In this document: positions 25,320-32,911 of the stretch, piece after piece
Position numbering within the stretch: the first letter of the stretch is position 1
Layout of the letters: every line of letters begins with the position of its first letter
Source of the DNA: Streptomyces taklimakanensis
Lineage (GTDB): Bacteria > Actinomycetota > Actinomycetes > Streptomycetales > Streptomycetaceae
Reading direction: 5' to 3'
DNA length: 64,000 bases
Assembly (NCBI RefSeq): GCF_009709575.1
Contig: NZ_WIXO01000001.1
Location: 3,226,001 to 3,290,000 of the forward strand
Program-made: the position numbers and the translations under genes
The notes under the pieces: generated by a model
What the model was told of the DNA's origin: nothing
The model's input: the letters and a program-made list of their open reading frames with translations, nothing else
Databases searched by the model: none

Positions 25320-26033
25320 ATGCAGCACCAGCCGACGCCGACGCCACCCACCAAAACCGGCCCCAACAAGAAGGTCGTCATCGGCGCCGTCGTCGCCGGC
25401 CTGATCGTCCTCGGCGCCATCGGATCCGCCCTCGACAACAACGACACCACCAGCAACGCCACCGACACCACCACCCCGGCCCTGGCCTCGCCCAGCCCGA
25501 ACACCGCCACAGCCCCAGCCGCCCCCGCGCAGGACACCGACGACGCCCCCGCGGCAGCCGAACTCCCGAACCTCGTCGGCAAGGGACTCCAAGCCGCACA
25601 GGACCAGGCCCAGGAAGCCGGCTTCTACCAGCTCACCTCCCACGACGCCACCGGCCGCGGACGCATGCAAATCTCCGACCGCGGCTGGAAAGTCTGCTTC
25701 CAGGCGCCCGCCCCCGGCGAGCACCCCACCGACACCGAAATCGACCTCGGCGTGGTCAAACTCGACGAGGATTGCCCCGCCGACGACAAGGGCATCATCG
25801 AACCCGCCGACGACGGAACGATGCCCGACCTCGTCGGCGACTCCGTCCGCATCGCCCACCAGACCCTCCCCTCCAACGCGTCGATCACCACCACCGACGC
25901 CTCCGGACAGGACCGCATCGTCATCAACGGCGCCAACTGGACCGTGTGCACCCAAACACCCGCCGCAGGCACCGCGTTCGACGGCGAACCCGTCGAGCTG
26001 ACAGCCGTCAAGGTGGGAGAGACCTGCCCCTGA
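25320..26033 (+). CDS. membrane-anchored protein with two PASTA-like domains
   Basis: A 237-aa protein. A cytoplasmic tail of 18 residues precedes one transmembrane segment (VVIGAVVAGLIVLGAIGSAL), then a Ser/Thr/Pro/Ala linker and two PASTA-like units beginning LPNLVGKGLQAAQDQA and MPDLVGDSVRIAHQTL. Each unit ends with a Cys-containing VCFQAPAPG or VCTQTPAAG loop. PASTA domains in actinobacteria bind peptidoglycan or beta-lactams and occur on cell-wall kinases. With its own promoter and a strong terminator after it, it looks like a lysogenic-conversion gene acting at the cell surface. It has no kinase domain. Confidence 0.8.
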   Translation: MQHQPTPTPPTKTGPNKKVVIGAVVAGLIVLGAIGSALDNNDTTSNATDTTTPALASPSPNTATAPAAPAQDTDDAPAAAELPNLVGKGLQAAQDQAQEAGFYQLTSHDATGRGRMQISDRGWKVCFQAPAPGEHPTDTEIDLGVVKLDEDCPADDKGIIEPADDGTMPDLVGDSVRIAHQTLPSNASITTTDASGQDRIVINGANWTVCTQTPAAGTAFDGEPVELTAVKVGETCP

Positions 26034-26081
26034 CCCGACCCCACCCCCCGGCCACCCAGTAGCCCAGCCACCCCTTCCCGA

Positions 26082-26115
26082 GGGCCGCGCACCCCCTGCG
26101 GTGCGCGGCCCTTTC
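26082..26115 (+). terminator. rho-independent terminator after the PASTA gene
   Basis: GGGCCGCGCACC pairs with GGTGCGCGGCCC and is followed by TTTCG. Confidence 0.8.
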
Positions 26116-26133
26116 GCTTACCCGCACCCCAAA

Positions 26134-26211
26134 GCGAGTAACTGCGCCCACCTACTTGCACGACCCCCGGCGGCCCCCTATAGTCATGAGCAACCGGAGA
26201 CGGTTACTCGA
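26134..26211 (+). promoter_or_regulatory. operator-promoter module 4
   Basis: Operator 1 (26134-26159; GCGAGTAACTG and CACCTACTTGC) overlaps -35 TTGCAC (26156-26161). A 17-bp spacer leads to -10 TATAGT (26179-26184). Operator 2 (26186-26211) is the cleanest copy: GAGCAACCG, GAGA, CGGTTACTC, a near-perfect inverted repeat over the start site. It drives the gene at 26239 and probably the operon to 31.26 kb. Confidence 0.75.
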
Positions 26212-26238
26212 ACCGAACGGACCCGGAGAGGCCAACCC

Positions 26239-26598
26239 ATGAACATCAACCGCACCCGCCGCACCATCACCGCCGCCATCAACACCACCCGCACCCTCGG
26301 CTACACCACCCTCTCCGGCGCCACCCTCACCGCCCTCACCACCGGACAACTCATCCGCATCTCCACCTACCTCCAGCAGCTCGGCCTCGACGACGACTTC
26401 ACCAACCGCTACGCCTCCCCCTTCGGACGCCACGCCGCCAAGCACTACCGCAACCGCGCCGGCCACGACCCCCGCCGCTGCTGGATCAACCGCGACGGCC
26501 GCTGGATCCACGTCTTCGTCTACGCCCCCAACGACCCCGCCCTCACCGCCGCCGTCGCCTCCTACAAGCGCACCGCCCACCTCACCCTCGCCGCCTGA
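26239..26598 (+). CDS. phage hypothetical protein, 119 aa
   Basis: First gene of the second early operon. Basic, with a helical N-terminus and then ALTTGQLIRISTYLQQLGL, FGRHAAKHYRN and RRCWINRDGRWIHVFVYAP. Unknown function. ATG 26239 is chosen because GGAGAGG lies upstream and the promoter of module 4 ends at 26211. Confidence 0.6.
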   Translation: MNINRTRRTITAAINTTRTLGYTTLSGATLTALTTGQLIRISTYLQQLGLDDDFTNRYASPFGRHAAKHYRNRAGHDPRRCWINRDGRWIHVFVYAPNDPALTAAVASYKRTAHLTLAA

Positions 26599-26662
26599 CA
26601 CCCACGCCCGCCCGGCCGGCCACCACCGGCCGGGCCACCCACCCGCGAAAGAGAGACACGCG

Positions 26663-27046
26663 ATGAGCATCGACAACCCCACCCCCACCGCCCTGTCACC
26701 GAAGCGCACCGAGGAGAGCGTCCGGGAGCCGCTGGCGGCAGAGCGCCTGGCCGAGGTGGAGCGTCTGCGGGCCGAGCGGGACGCGGCGTATGCCGACGCG
26801 GAGTTCGCCGAGAAGAGTCGCGACCGCTGGCGGACCGCCGCGCTGGAGGCCGAGCGGGAGCGGGACGAGGCGCGGGCGCGGGTCGCCGAGTTGGAGCAGC
26901 ACACCACCACCGCCCGCGCCGAGACGCTCCGCGAGGCCGCCGACGTGGCCGCGCAGTGGATCTCCGACTGCCAGAACTGCGCGGTGGAGCTGGAAGTCGC
27001 GGCCGAGTTTCGCCGCATGGCCGCCGAGGCGGGTGGTTCCCGGTGA
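26663..27046 (+). CDS. coiled-coil phage protein, 127 aa
   Basis: AAAGAGAG precedes the ATG. Residues 24-90 form a coiled coil (RLAEVERLRAERDAAY, RERDEARARVAELEQHT) and the end reads EFRRMAAEAGG. The coiled-coil DNA is closely related to the gene at 28574, suggesting internal duplication or recombination. Function unknown. It overlaps the next gene by GTGA. Confidence 0.6.
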   Translation: MSIDNPTPTALSPKRTEESVREPLAAERLAEVERLRAERDAAYADAEFAEKSRDRWRTAALEAERERDEARARVAELEQHTTTARAETLREAADVAAQWISDCQNCAVELEVAAEFRRMAAEAGGSR

Positions 27047-27648
27047 CGACCGCGCTGATCGTGCTCCTCGGCACCGCCGGCCCCGCCGCCATCGCCGCAG
27101 GCACGGTCCTCGACCACCTCACCACCGACCCCGGCCCCACCCGCACCCCACCCGCCCTCGACACCTGCACAGCCTGCCCCCGCCCCATACCCCGCGGCAC
27201 AAACCGCTGCAGCCACCACCTCACCCTCACCACCCCGACAACGGAGACCCAGACCATGCCCACGAAGCACCAGACCACCAACCCCGGCCTGTCCATCCGC
27301 ACCGACGAAGCCTGGACCCGCGGCATCCTCCGCGCCGACACCATCCGCTACAACACGATCCTCGACCTCGCCGACGCCTACCGCGAGGACCCCAACGGCG
27401 TCACCGCCGCCCTCGCCGCCCTCGCTGACGCCCTCATCAACAACGTCACCCCCGAGGAACGCGACGCCCTCGTCGAGGACATCGACGACACCACCACCGG
27501 CGACGCCACCACCGACCTCACCCTGCACCACGCGATGCGACTCCGCGACGAACTCGACACCGTCATCAACCGCCTGGGCCGCTTCAACCCGAAGGCCACC
27601 CAGCCCAGCCCCCACCCGAACCTCACCGAACACCAGCGCGCCGCCTGA
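27043..27648 (+). CDS. phage protein with membrane segment and Cys cluster, 201 aa
   Basis: GTG start overlapping the previous stop. Residues 1-25 are hydrophobic, followed by CTACPRPIPRGTNRC (possible zinc site). A soluble helical domain starts near an internal ATG at 27256, which also has GGAGA upstream and may be a second start. The body has TRGILRADTIRYNTILDLAD and DALINNVTPEERDALV. Unknown function. Confidence 0.55.
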   Translation: MTTALIVLLGTAGPAAIAAGTVLDHLTTDPGPTRTPPALDTCTACPRPIPRGTNRCSHHLTLTTPTTETQTMPTKHQTTNPGLSIRTDEAWTRGILRADTIRYNTILDLADAYREDPNGVTAALAALADALINNVTPEERDALVEDIDDTTTGDATTDLTLHHAMRLRDELDTVINRLGRFNPKATQPSPHPNLTEHQRAA

Positions 27649-27660
27649 CCCCCGACCACC

Positions 27661-27692
27661 CTGCCGCCGGGACGACACCGGCCCGGCGGCAG
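27661..27692 (+). repeat. 32-bp hairpin repeat, copy A
   Basis: CTGCCGCCGGG pairs with CCCGGCGGCAG. The same 32 bases, with one C/T change in the loop, recur at 30833-30864; each copy follows a stop codon and ACCCCCGACC. Confidence 0.8.
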
Positions 27693-27732
27693 ACGCCCAA
27701 CCCACACCACACCCGACGAAAGGGAAAGGCAA

Positions 27733-28134
27733 GTGTCTTCCACCACCCCATCCACACCGTCGAGCAACCCCAACACCACACCCGTCACCGAGATCCGCGC
27801 GGCGGTCGAGAAGCTCCGCAAGCACCTCAAGCACGCGACGGACGGCCCGTGGGTCGCCGACGCCTGGATGAACCCGCGCCTCGGCACCGTCCTGGCGGAC
27901 TGGCTGGAACTGGAGGCCGACGTCATCGCCGCCCGCCTCACCGAGCACGACGACGAGGAGATCGCCGTCGACCGGAGCGGCGACCACGCCCTCGCCGTCG
28001 CCCGCCTGATCAACAACCCCGAGTGCGACCCCTGGTGGACCCCGCGCGGCGGCCACGGCGACCTGTGCGCCTACGCCTCCGGCATCGGCCCGAACTGCAC
28101 CTGCACCACCGACTCCGAGGGCGGTGCCCGATGA
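27733..28134 (+). CDS. phage hypothetical protein, 133 aa
   Basis: GTG start after GAAAGG. A Ser/Thr/Pro N-terminus leads to VTEIRAAVEKLRKHLKHATDGPW, LADWLELEAD and DHALAVARLINN, then a C-terminal CDPWW...CAYASG...CTC cluster. The DGPW...ARLIN pattern is common in small actinophage proteins of unknown function. The end EGGAR overlaps the MazG-like start by ATGA. Confidence 0.6.
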   Translation: MSSTTPSTPSSNPNTTPVTEIRAAVEKLRKHLKHATDGPWVADAWMNPRLGTVLADWLELEADVIAARLTEHDDEEIAVDRSGDHALAVARLINNPECDPWWTPRGGHGDLCAYASGIGPNCTCTTDSEGGAR

Positions 28135-28577
28135 GCGCCCGCGAGGCCGCCTACGACGCGGCGGTCGCCAAGCTGAACTCGATCTACTCCGGCCAGATCC
28201 CCGAGCAGGTGGCCCGCGAGATCGCCGACGCCGCGCTGGACACCGCACCGCAGAGCGACCCCTGGACGCCGATCTACCGCCTGGTGGGCTGGCTGGACCG
28301 GCAGAACGGCCGCACCGACCACGAGATCAGCATGCGGCTGCTGAAGCTGGTCGAGGAGGCTGGCGAGGTCGCTCAGGCGTACATCGGCACGGTCGGCCAG
28401 AACCCCCGCAAGGGCGTCACCCACACCCGGCAGGACGTGGCCGACGAACTGTGCGACGTGATCATCACGGCGATGGTGGCGCTCGTCTCGATCGCCGACC
28501 GCGCCCCGGACGACATCCTCGCCGCCAAGCTCGCCAAGGTCACCCGCCGCGCCAGCTCCGAGGGCGGTGCCCGATGA
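28131..28577 (+). CDS. MazG-like nucleotide pyrophosphohydrolase
   Basis: A 148-aa protein. It has the all-alpha MazG signature KLVEEAGEVAQAYIG, followed by DVADELCDVIITAMVA, giving the paired EExxE and ExxD metal ligands. Phage MazG-type enzymes hydrolyse NTPs, dNTPs or ppGpp-like alarmones and may buffer host stress signals. Both ends are coupled by ATGA, within a repeated EGGAR junction. Confidence 0.82.
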   Translation: MSAREAAYDAAVAKLNSIYSGQIPEQVAREIADAALDTAPQSDPWTPIYRLVGWLDRQNGRTDHEISMRLLKLVEEAGEVAQAYIGTVGQNPRKGVTHTRQDVADELCDVIITAMVALVSIADRAPDDILAAKLAKVTRRASSEGGAR

Positions 28578-29353
28578 GCGCCCCCCGGTCCGTGTGCACG
28601 ACGCGTCCCCCGTTCGACACCAGCCACGACTGGCGCGACAACGGCGACGGGACGGTCAAGTGCGGGTACTGCGACGCGTCGCGGTCCCTGTCTCCGTCCG
28701 GTGCGCTGCTGCCGGAGCGCGAGGACAACGCTCCCGCCCGGGAGCCGCTGACGGCGGAGCGCGAGGCCGAGATCCGTGAGCGCTGGACGAGCGCCCTCTA
28801 CGACTCGATCCATGCCTTCCAGATGGCCGCGCAGCTTGGTGGTCTCCAGCACGCCCAGATGCGCACCTACCTCGCCGAGCACCTGCGGGACTTCCTGCTG
28901 GGCGACGAGGGGCCGGTCACCGCGCTGCTGGCCGAGGTGGAACGGCTGCGGGCCGAGCGGGACGAGTTCTGCGACCGCGTGGACACCCTCACCGAGGTCG
29001 CCAAGGGCAACAAGCGGCACGTCGCCGAGCTGTTCGCCCAGTTGCAGACGACGCAGCGCGAGCGGGACGAGGCGCGGGCGCGGATCGCCGAGCTGGAGCA
29101 GCACACCACCACCGTGCGCGCCGAGACGCTGAGCGAGGCCGCCAACGCGCTCGCCTGCCTGGGCCCCGTGGAGTCGCTGACGTCCGCGCCGCACGCATGG
29201 GACGAGGCCGTCGAGACCCTGCGCCGCATGGCCGCCGAGTCGGGTGAGCCCGGTGACGTGGACGAGATGGCCGCCAGTCTCCGCCGCGACGGGTTCGGCC
29301 CCGACGAAATCGCCGAGATGCGGCACCACAGCACCGAGGGCGGTGCGTCGTGA
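28574..29353 (+). CDS. coiled-coil phage protein with Cys motif, 259 aa
   Basis: Near the N-terminus is DWRDNGDGTVKCGYC. A helical region and a coiled coil follow (VERLRAERDEFCDRVDTL, RERDEARARIAELEQHT), which repeat the coiled coil of the gene at 26663. The tail LRRDGFGPDEIAEMRHH looks like a small helical domain. Function unknown. Confidence 0.6.
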   Translation: MSAPRSVCTTRPPFDTSHDWRDNGDGTVKCGYCDASRSLSPSGALLPEREDNAPAREPLTAEREAEIRERWTSALYDSIHAFQMAAQLGGLQHAQMRTYLAEHLRDFLLGDEGPVTALLAEVERLRAERDEFCDRVDTLTEVAKGNKRHVAELFAQLQTTQRERDEARARIAELEQHTTTVRAETLSEAANALACLGPVESLTSAPHAWDEAVETLRRMAAESGEPGDVDEMAASLRRDGFGPDEIAEMRHHSTEGGAS

Positions 29354-29808
29354 CCGCCCTGCCCTGCGTCGGCCGCTCCGCCCTGTACGACCTGGCGCTC
29401 TTCGAGGAGGACGCCGACCCCCGGCAGCGGCAGCAGGCCGTGCACCGCGCCGCCGCCCTGTGCGCCGGATGCCCCGCCCCGTGCCCGGAGAAGGTCACCG
29501 CCGACAGCGGCCCGCGCGAGCTGGTGCTGCTGGAGCCCGACTGGATGCCCCCGGCCCGCGAAGGCCAGCCCGAGCCGAAGCCGACCCCGCGCCGGAAGTG
29601 GTCGGCGGACCGGCGCAAGGCTGCCGCGATGACCGTCGGCCGGGACTACGTGCCCACCGACCGGCGGGCGGACGCCTGGGCGCGAGCGGCCGCCGAGCAT
29701 GCCGCCGCTGGCATGCCCCTCGCGCAGATCGCCGAACGGCTGTGCGTCACCGAACAGACCGCGGCCGACCTCATCACCCACGCACAGCAGCAGCGGGAGG
29801 CGTCATGA
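29350..29808 (+). CDS. WhiB-like iron-sulfur protein with extra C-terminal HTH
   Basis: A 152-aa protein with the Wbl pattern: Cys6, then F-E-E-D, then LCAGCPAPC giving CxxCxxxC. These four Cys would hold a [4Fe-4S] cluster. The usual G-W/V turn after the cluster is weak. A basic linker (PRRKWSADRRKAAA) and a C-terminal HTH, MPLAQIAERLCVTEQTAADL, are additional. Phage WhiB proteins can repress host whiB genes and cell division. GTG start overlaps the previous stop. Confidence 0.75.
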   Translation: MTALPCVGRSALYDLALFEEDADPRQRQQAVHRAAALCAGCPAPCPEKVTADSGPRELVLLEPDWMPPAREGQPEPKPTPRRKWSADRRKAAAMTVGRDYVPTDRRADAWARAAAEHAAAGMPLAQIAERLCVTEQTAADLITHAQQQREAS

Positions 29809-29993
29809 GCGCCGACGCCTACCTGATCCTCCTCTGCGACCACCCCAGCTGCGAGTACCCCGAGGGCCACTGGCCGGTCCGGTTCGAGCCGCACACCCAC
29901 CGCGAGCTGCGCCGCCTGCTGAAGACCCGCGGCTGGCGACGGACCCGCGACGGACGGGACCTGTGCCCCGAGCACCGCAAGGCCGCCCAGTGA
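29805..29993 (+). CDS. small zinc-finger-like phage protein, 62 aa
   Basis: CDHPSC near the N-terminus and CPEH at the end could hold one zinc; ELRRLLKTRGWRRTRDG lies between. The pattern is that of small actinophage proteins with unknown role. Coupled by ATGA. Confidence 0.6.
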   Translation: MSADAYLILLCDHPSCEYPEGHWPVRFEPHTHRELRRLLKTRGWRRTRDGRDLCPEHRKAAQ

Positions 29994-30100
29994 CCGCCCT
30001 GGCCCGTCTCGCCTGCCCGGCCGGCGCGATCGCCCTCACCACCGCAGGCATCGCACTCCTCACCCTCGCCCGACACCTCCAGAAAGGAGGCCGACCGTGA
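29990..30100 (+). CDS. 36-aa membrane peptide
   Basis: GTG start overlapping the previous stop. Nearly all of it is one hydrophobic helix (ACPAGAIALTTAGIALLTLA) with a basic end. It resembles the 31-aa peptide at 19433. Confidence 0.4.
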   Translation: MTALARLACPAGAIALTTAGIALLTLARHLQKGGRP

Positions 30101-30450
30101 CCACCTACCACGTCGAGTTCGGACACCTCGGCGACAGTCGCCCTGTCCCGGACCTGACTCTCGACTACGACCCGGCAGCCGAGAACCCGCGCGGCACCGC
30201 CTTCGAGACCGCCGTCGCCGAGCACGCCATCCCGCACCTGCGGCCCGCGCTGGAGCAGATGGGCCGCCCTGAGCTGGCCGACTGCGCCTTCATCGCCAGC
30301 AAGGATCGGACGGCGGGCCACTTCCTGTGGGCCGACCTCGCCGCCGGGCAGGCCGCCCGGTTCTGCGCCGCCCGCATCACCACCGTGCGGCCCGTCGTGC
30401 CCGTCACCCCGCTCCACGCCGCCCCGCAGGCCCGGAAGGGAGTCGCGTGA
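30097..30450 (+). CDS. phage hypothetical protein, 117 aa
   Basis: GTG start after AAAGGAGG. Begins MTTYHVEFGHLGDSRPVP, then FETAVAEHAIPHLRPAL and HFLWADLAAGQAARFC. Small alpha/beta protein of unknown function. Overlaps the next gene by one base (TGATG). Confidence 0.6.
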   Translation: MTTYHVEFGHLGDSRPVPDLTLDYDPAAENPRGTAFETAVAEHAIPHLRPALEQMGRPELADCAFIASKDRTAGHFLWADLAAGQAARFCAARITTVRPVVPVTPLHAAPQARKGVA

Positions 30451-30821
30451 TGACCACCGCCACGACCGCCGCCTGCGCCGACTGCTGGAAGCAGGCCGCC
30501 AGTGGACGGCCGCCCGTCCACGACGCCTGCCTCGCGGCCGTCCGCGCCGAACGCCGCGCCGCCCGCCGGTTCTGGATCCGCATCAACCCTGCCGGCTGCG
30601 TCGAGGGCTCCGTCTACCCGTCCGCGCTCGACAGCGACACCGCCGAGGCCGCGCACAAGGAGTTCACCCCGCGCGCCGCCGACCGGCGCCGCGAGACCGC
30701 CGAGGGCTACCGCCACGAGCGCGTCAACGGCGACGAGTGGGACCGCCGCGCCCGCCCCTGCCTCACCGGCTCCTGCCGGCACCGCCTCGCCCCGCAGGCC
30801 CGCGACAACCACGCCGCCTAA
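30450..30821 (+). CDS. phage hypothetical protein, 123 aa
   Basis: N-terminal CADCWKQ, then HDACLAAVRAERRAARRFW and a C-terminal CLTGSCRH; possible metal site. Unknown function. Followed by hairpin repeat copy B. Confidence 0.55.
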   Translation: MTTATTAACADCWKQAASGRPPVHDACLAAVRAERRAARRFWIRINPAGCVEGSVYPSALDSDTAEAAHKEFTPRAADRRRETAEGYRHERVNGDEWDRRARPCLTGSCRHRLAPQARDNHAA

Positions 30822-30832
30822 CCCCCGACCGC

Positions 30833-30864
30833 CTGCCGCCGGGATGACACCGGCCCGGCGGCAG
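30833..30864 (+). repeat. 32-bp hairpin repeat, copy B
   Basis: Second copy of the repeat at 27661, again right after a stop codon; the perfect stem extends outward by GC pairs here (GCCTGCCGCC/GGCGGCAGGC). Confidence 0.8.
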
Positions 30865-30890
30865 GCGCACCAAGACCCCAGGAGAAGCAC

Positions 30891-31259
30891 GTGACCACTG
30901 CGACTGCCCACCGCAAGCTCACCCAGGCCGACCTGGTCGCCGAAGCCCGCGACCGCTTCGGCGACAACCCCCTCAACTGGGCCTTCCAGTGCCCTTCCTG
31001 CAAGGACGTCGTCACCGGCGCCGACTTCCGCCAGGCGCTCACCGACCACCCCCGCACCAACCTGCGCACCAACCAGCCCGTCATCGCCTCAGACGTCCTC
31101 GGCCGGGAGTGCATCGGCCGCACGTTGGGCGCCCTCGACAAGGGGCGTGGTAAGTACACCGGCCGCGGCTGCGACTGGGCCGCATACGGCCTGTTCGTGG
31201 GCCCTTGGGAGATCGAACTGCCGAACGGGCGTATCGCCTACAGCTTCCCCCTCGCCTGA
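30891..31259 (+). CDS. VVA0879-like phage protein
   Basis: A 122-aa protein with FQCPSCKDVVTGADFRQAL, then LGRECIGRTLGAL and GRGCDWAAYGLF. The two paired Cys and the ECIGR...GCDW-AYGLF signature match the VVA0879 family found in phages and plasmids; its function is unknown. Last gene of the rightward early operon. Confidence 0.72.
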   Translation: MTTATAHRKLTQADLVAEARDRFGDNPLNWAFQCPSCKDVVTGADFRQALTDHPRTNLRTNQPVIASDVLGRECIGRTLGALDKGRGKYTGRGCDWAAYGLFVGPWEIELPNGRIAYSFPLA

Positions 31260-31323
31260 CCCACCGAGCCCCGGCCGCCGCCACCCACCCACGCCCGGCG
31301 GCGGCCGGACCACCCACACGAAA

Positions 31324-31346
31324 GGGCCGCCCCCTCGGGGCGGCCC
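31324..31346. terminator. bidirectional terminator between convergent units
   Basis: GGGCCGCCCC and GGGGCGGCCC form a perfect 10-bp stem with a 3-base loop, between the early operon and the minus-strand gene ending at 31369. Confidence 0.75.
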
Positions 31347-31368
31347 TCCGTCGTTCGGCATGACCCCT

Positions 31369-31902
31369 TCAGCCGAACGCCTCCTGCAGCACATCCGCGA
31401 TCCCGACGTCGTACCCATCCCGAACCGGCACCAGGTCCCGCCGCGCCGCCGGCCGGGAGACCCCGAAATACGCCTCGATGTGCTGAACCGGCGTACCGTC
31501 CTCCCACACCACCGCTATAGCGGACTGCCGCAACTCGTGCACCCCCGCCTCAACACCCGCCGCACGCGCCGCCCCCCGCACCGACTGCACCAGCCGCACC
31601 GGCGACCACGGCTCCAGCAAACACCCCCTCGTCCCCGCAGCTACCCGGCCCGCCGCCTCCCCAAGCAGCTTCGCCGCCGACGGCGCCACCCGCACCGTCC
31701 GCTCCAGAGCCCCACGACCGAGCCGCAACCGCGAACCATCCGCATCGAAGTCACCCCTCCGCAGCCCCTCAACCTCCCGCGGCCTGGCACCGGCCAACGC
31801 CACAAGCGCCACCCGCGCGTACAACGCCGGCTCCCGCGCCGCCTCGGCGAGCAACGCCCGCACCTGCTCCGGAGACAGAACCCTGCGCGTGGGATCGAGC
31901 AC
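31369..31902 (-). CDS. degenerate tyrosine-recombinase-like protein, 177 aa
   Basis: GTG 31902 is chosen because GGAGG lies 5 bases upstream; the frame is open further. The protein is only a catalytic-domain length. It has LSPEQVRALLAEA, a first-Arg region AGARPREVEGLRRGDFD (Arg40/42), and HELRQSA (His122, Arg125) where integrases have HxLRH. The later LGH is replaced by YFGVSRPAARR, and the only following Tyr (164) is 16 rather than 9 residues beyond. It is probably inactive as a recombinase and may be a DNA-binding regulator. An alternative is a truncated integrase pseudogene. Confidence 0.6.
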   Translation of the reverse strand: MLDPTRRVLSPEQVRALLAEAAREPALYARVALVALAGARPREVEGLRRGDFDADGSRLRLGRGALERTVRVAPSAAKLLGEAAGRVAAGTRGCLLEPWSPVRLVQSVRGAARAAGVEAGVHELRQSAIAVVWEDGTPVQHIEAYFGVSRPAARRDLVPVRDGYDVGIADVLQEAFG

Positions 31903-32089
31903 GACAACCTCCGACGACTGGACGGCCCGCCAAGGCCACCGTAAAGACACGATCTGACACAACGAGAGCCCCGCCCGCCGCCCAACGGGGGATGGAACGG
32001 CGAACGGGGCACCCAAGCACCCGGCCCTACGCCTCCGACGCCGTCCGCCTCCACCGAGACGAAACCCGAAGGCCAGACCGAGCGCGCCA

Positions 32090-32296
32090 TCACGTACCGC
32101 GCGGACGCCGCTCATCCCGCAGCGGCACGTAGTAGACCCCCGGAAGGCAACCGCCCTCCCAGACCCTGGCAAGCCCTTCTTGCCGGCACGGCCCGCACCA
32201 CATCACCGGCACCCCCACCGGGGCATCAACGTCCTCATCGACCCGCGCCAGATCCGGGCCCGCCTCACCACACCGCGCACACGCCGGACACGTCAC
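32090..32296 (-). CDS. small zinc-ribbon protein, 68 aa
   Basis: MTCPACARCGEAG and later WCGPCRQ give a CxxCxxC and a CxxC, a likely zinc ribbon. GTG start overlaps the previous stop (GTGA), so it is co-translated with the DUF6415-like gene. Function unknown. Confidence 0.6.
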   Translation of the reverse strand: MTCPACARCGEAGPDLARVDEDVDAPVGVPVMWCGPCRQEGLARVWEGGCLPGVYYVPLRDERRPRGT

Positions 32297-32841
32297 CAGG
32301 AATCACCCTCCGGAACCGCCGTGACCTCCAACATCCATGCGACGTCACGGGCCAGTTGCACAACATGCTGCTGGGCGGAGGACAGCCCGGACCCCGGCCC
32401 GTTCTCCAACCGCCGTCGGACCGCGGCCAGCCGCATATCCGCGTTGTACCACTCGATACCACCGCGCCAGAGCCTCCCCACCCCCGCAGACACAGCAGGC
32501 AAAAGCAACTCGACGTGCCCACGCAGCAACACGATCAACGCCTGCAACTCGTCCCCACGAAGCGGCACGCCCCCCTCGGCCGCGCGGGTGACCGCCAAAT
32601 GGATGGCCGCGAGATCCTCCCTCGCCTCCCGGCAGTACGGCGGCGACTCCTCCACGCACCGACGACACGCCCCCAGATGCCCCTCAAGGCGACGCTGCGC
32701 GCACGGAGGGCACCGATAGAGACTCCTCCCACCAGGACCGGAAACGGCCAACGCAACGGCCACCAGCACCGGCGCCGCCGTCGGATGCCCGCACTGCACG
32801 GCCGGAGACGCTGGAAAAGCGCTGTGGGTACTCTGACTCAC
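32293..32841 (-). CDS. DUF6415-like protein, 182 aa
   Basis: GTG 32841 has AGGAGCAGG upstream. The N-terminal half has a Cys/His set (CPPCAQRR, CRRCVEESPPYC). The C-terminal half reads LRGHVELLLPAVSAG, then RLAAVRRRLENGPGSGL and HVVQLARDVAWML, matching the layout of the Streptomyces DUF6415 family. Such proteins often sit beside GntR or XRE regulators on mobile elements. It is divergent from the GntR gene at 33046 with phased repeats between them. Confidence 0.6.
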   Translation of the reverse strand: MSQSTHSAFPASPAVQCGHPTAAPVLVAVALAVSGPGGRSLYRCPPCAQRRLEGHLGACRRCVEESPPYCREAREDLAAIHLAVTRAAEGGVPLRGDELQALIVLLRGHVELLLPAVSAGVGRLWRGGIEWYNADMRLAAVRRRLENGPGSGLSSAQQHVVQLARDVAWMLEVTAVPEGDSW

Positions 32842-32911
32842 GTCGCCTGCTCCTATCAGGTCGACCACACCCCCGGACCGCAGCCAGCGATCCGGGGGTT
32901 ACATCGTTACG

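Noticed and set aside
27256..27648. Separate gene starting at the internal ATG 27256
   Set aside because: The frame continues unbroken from GTG 27043, which is coupled to the previous stop; the internal site is noted only as an alternative start.
31903..32172. N-terminal extension of the degenerate recombinase
   Set aside because: The upstream part is Gly/Arg-rich without integrase character and overlaps the zinc-ribbon gene; GTG 31902 has a good GGAGG site.
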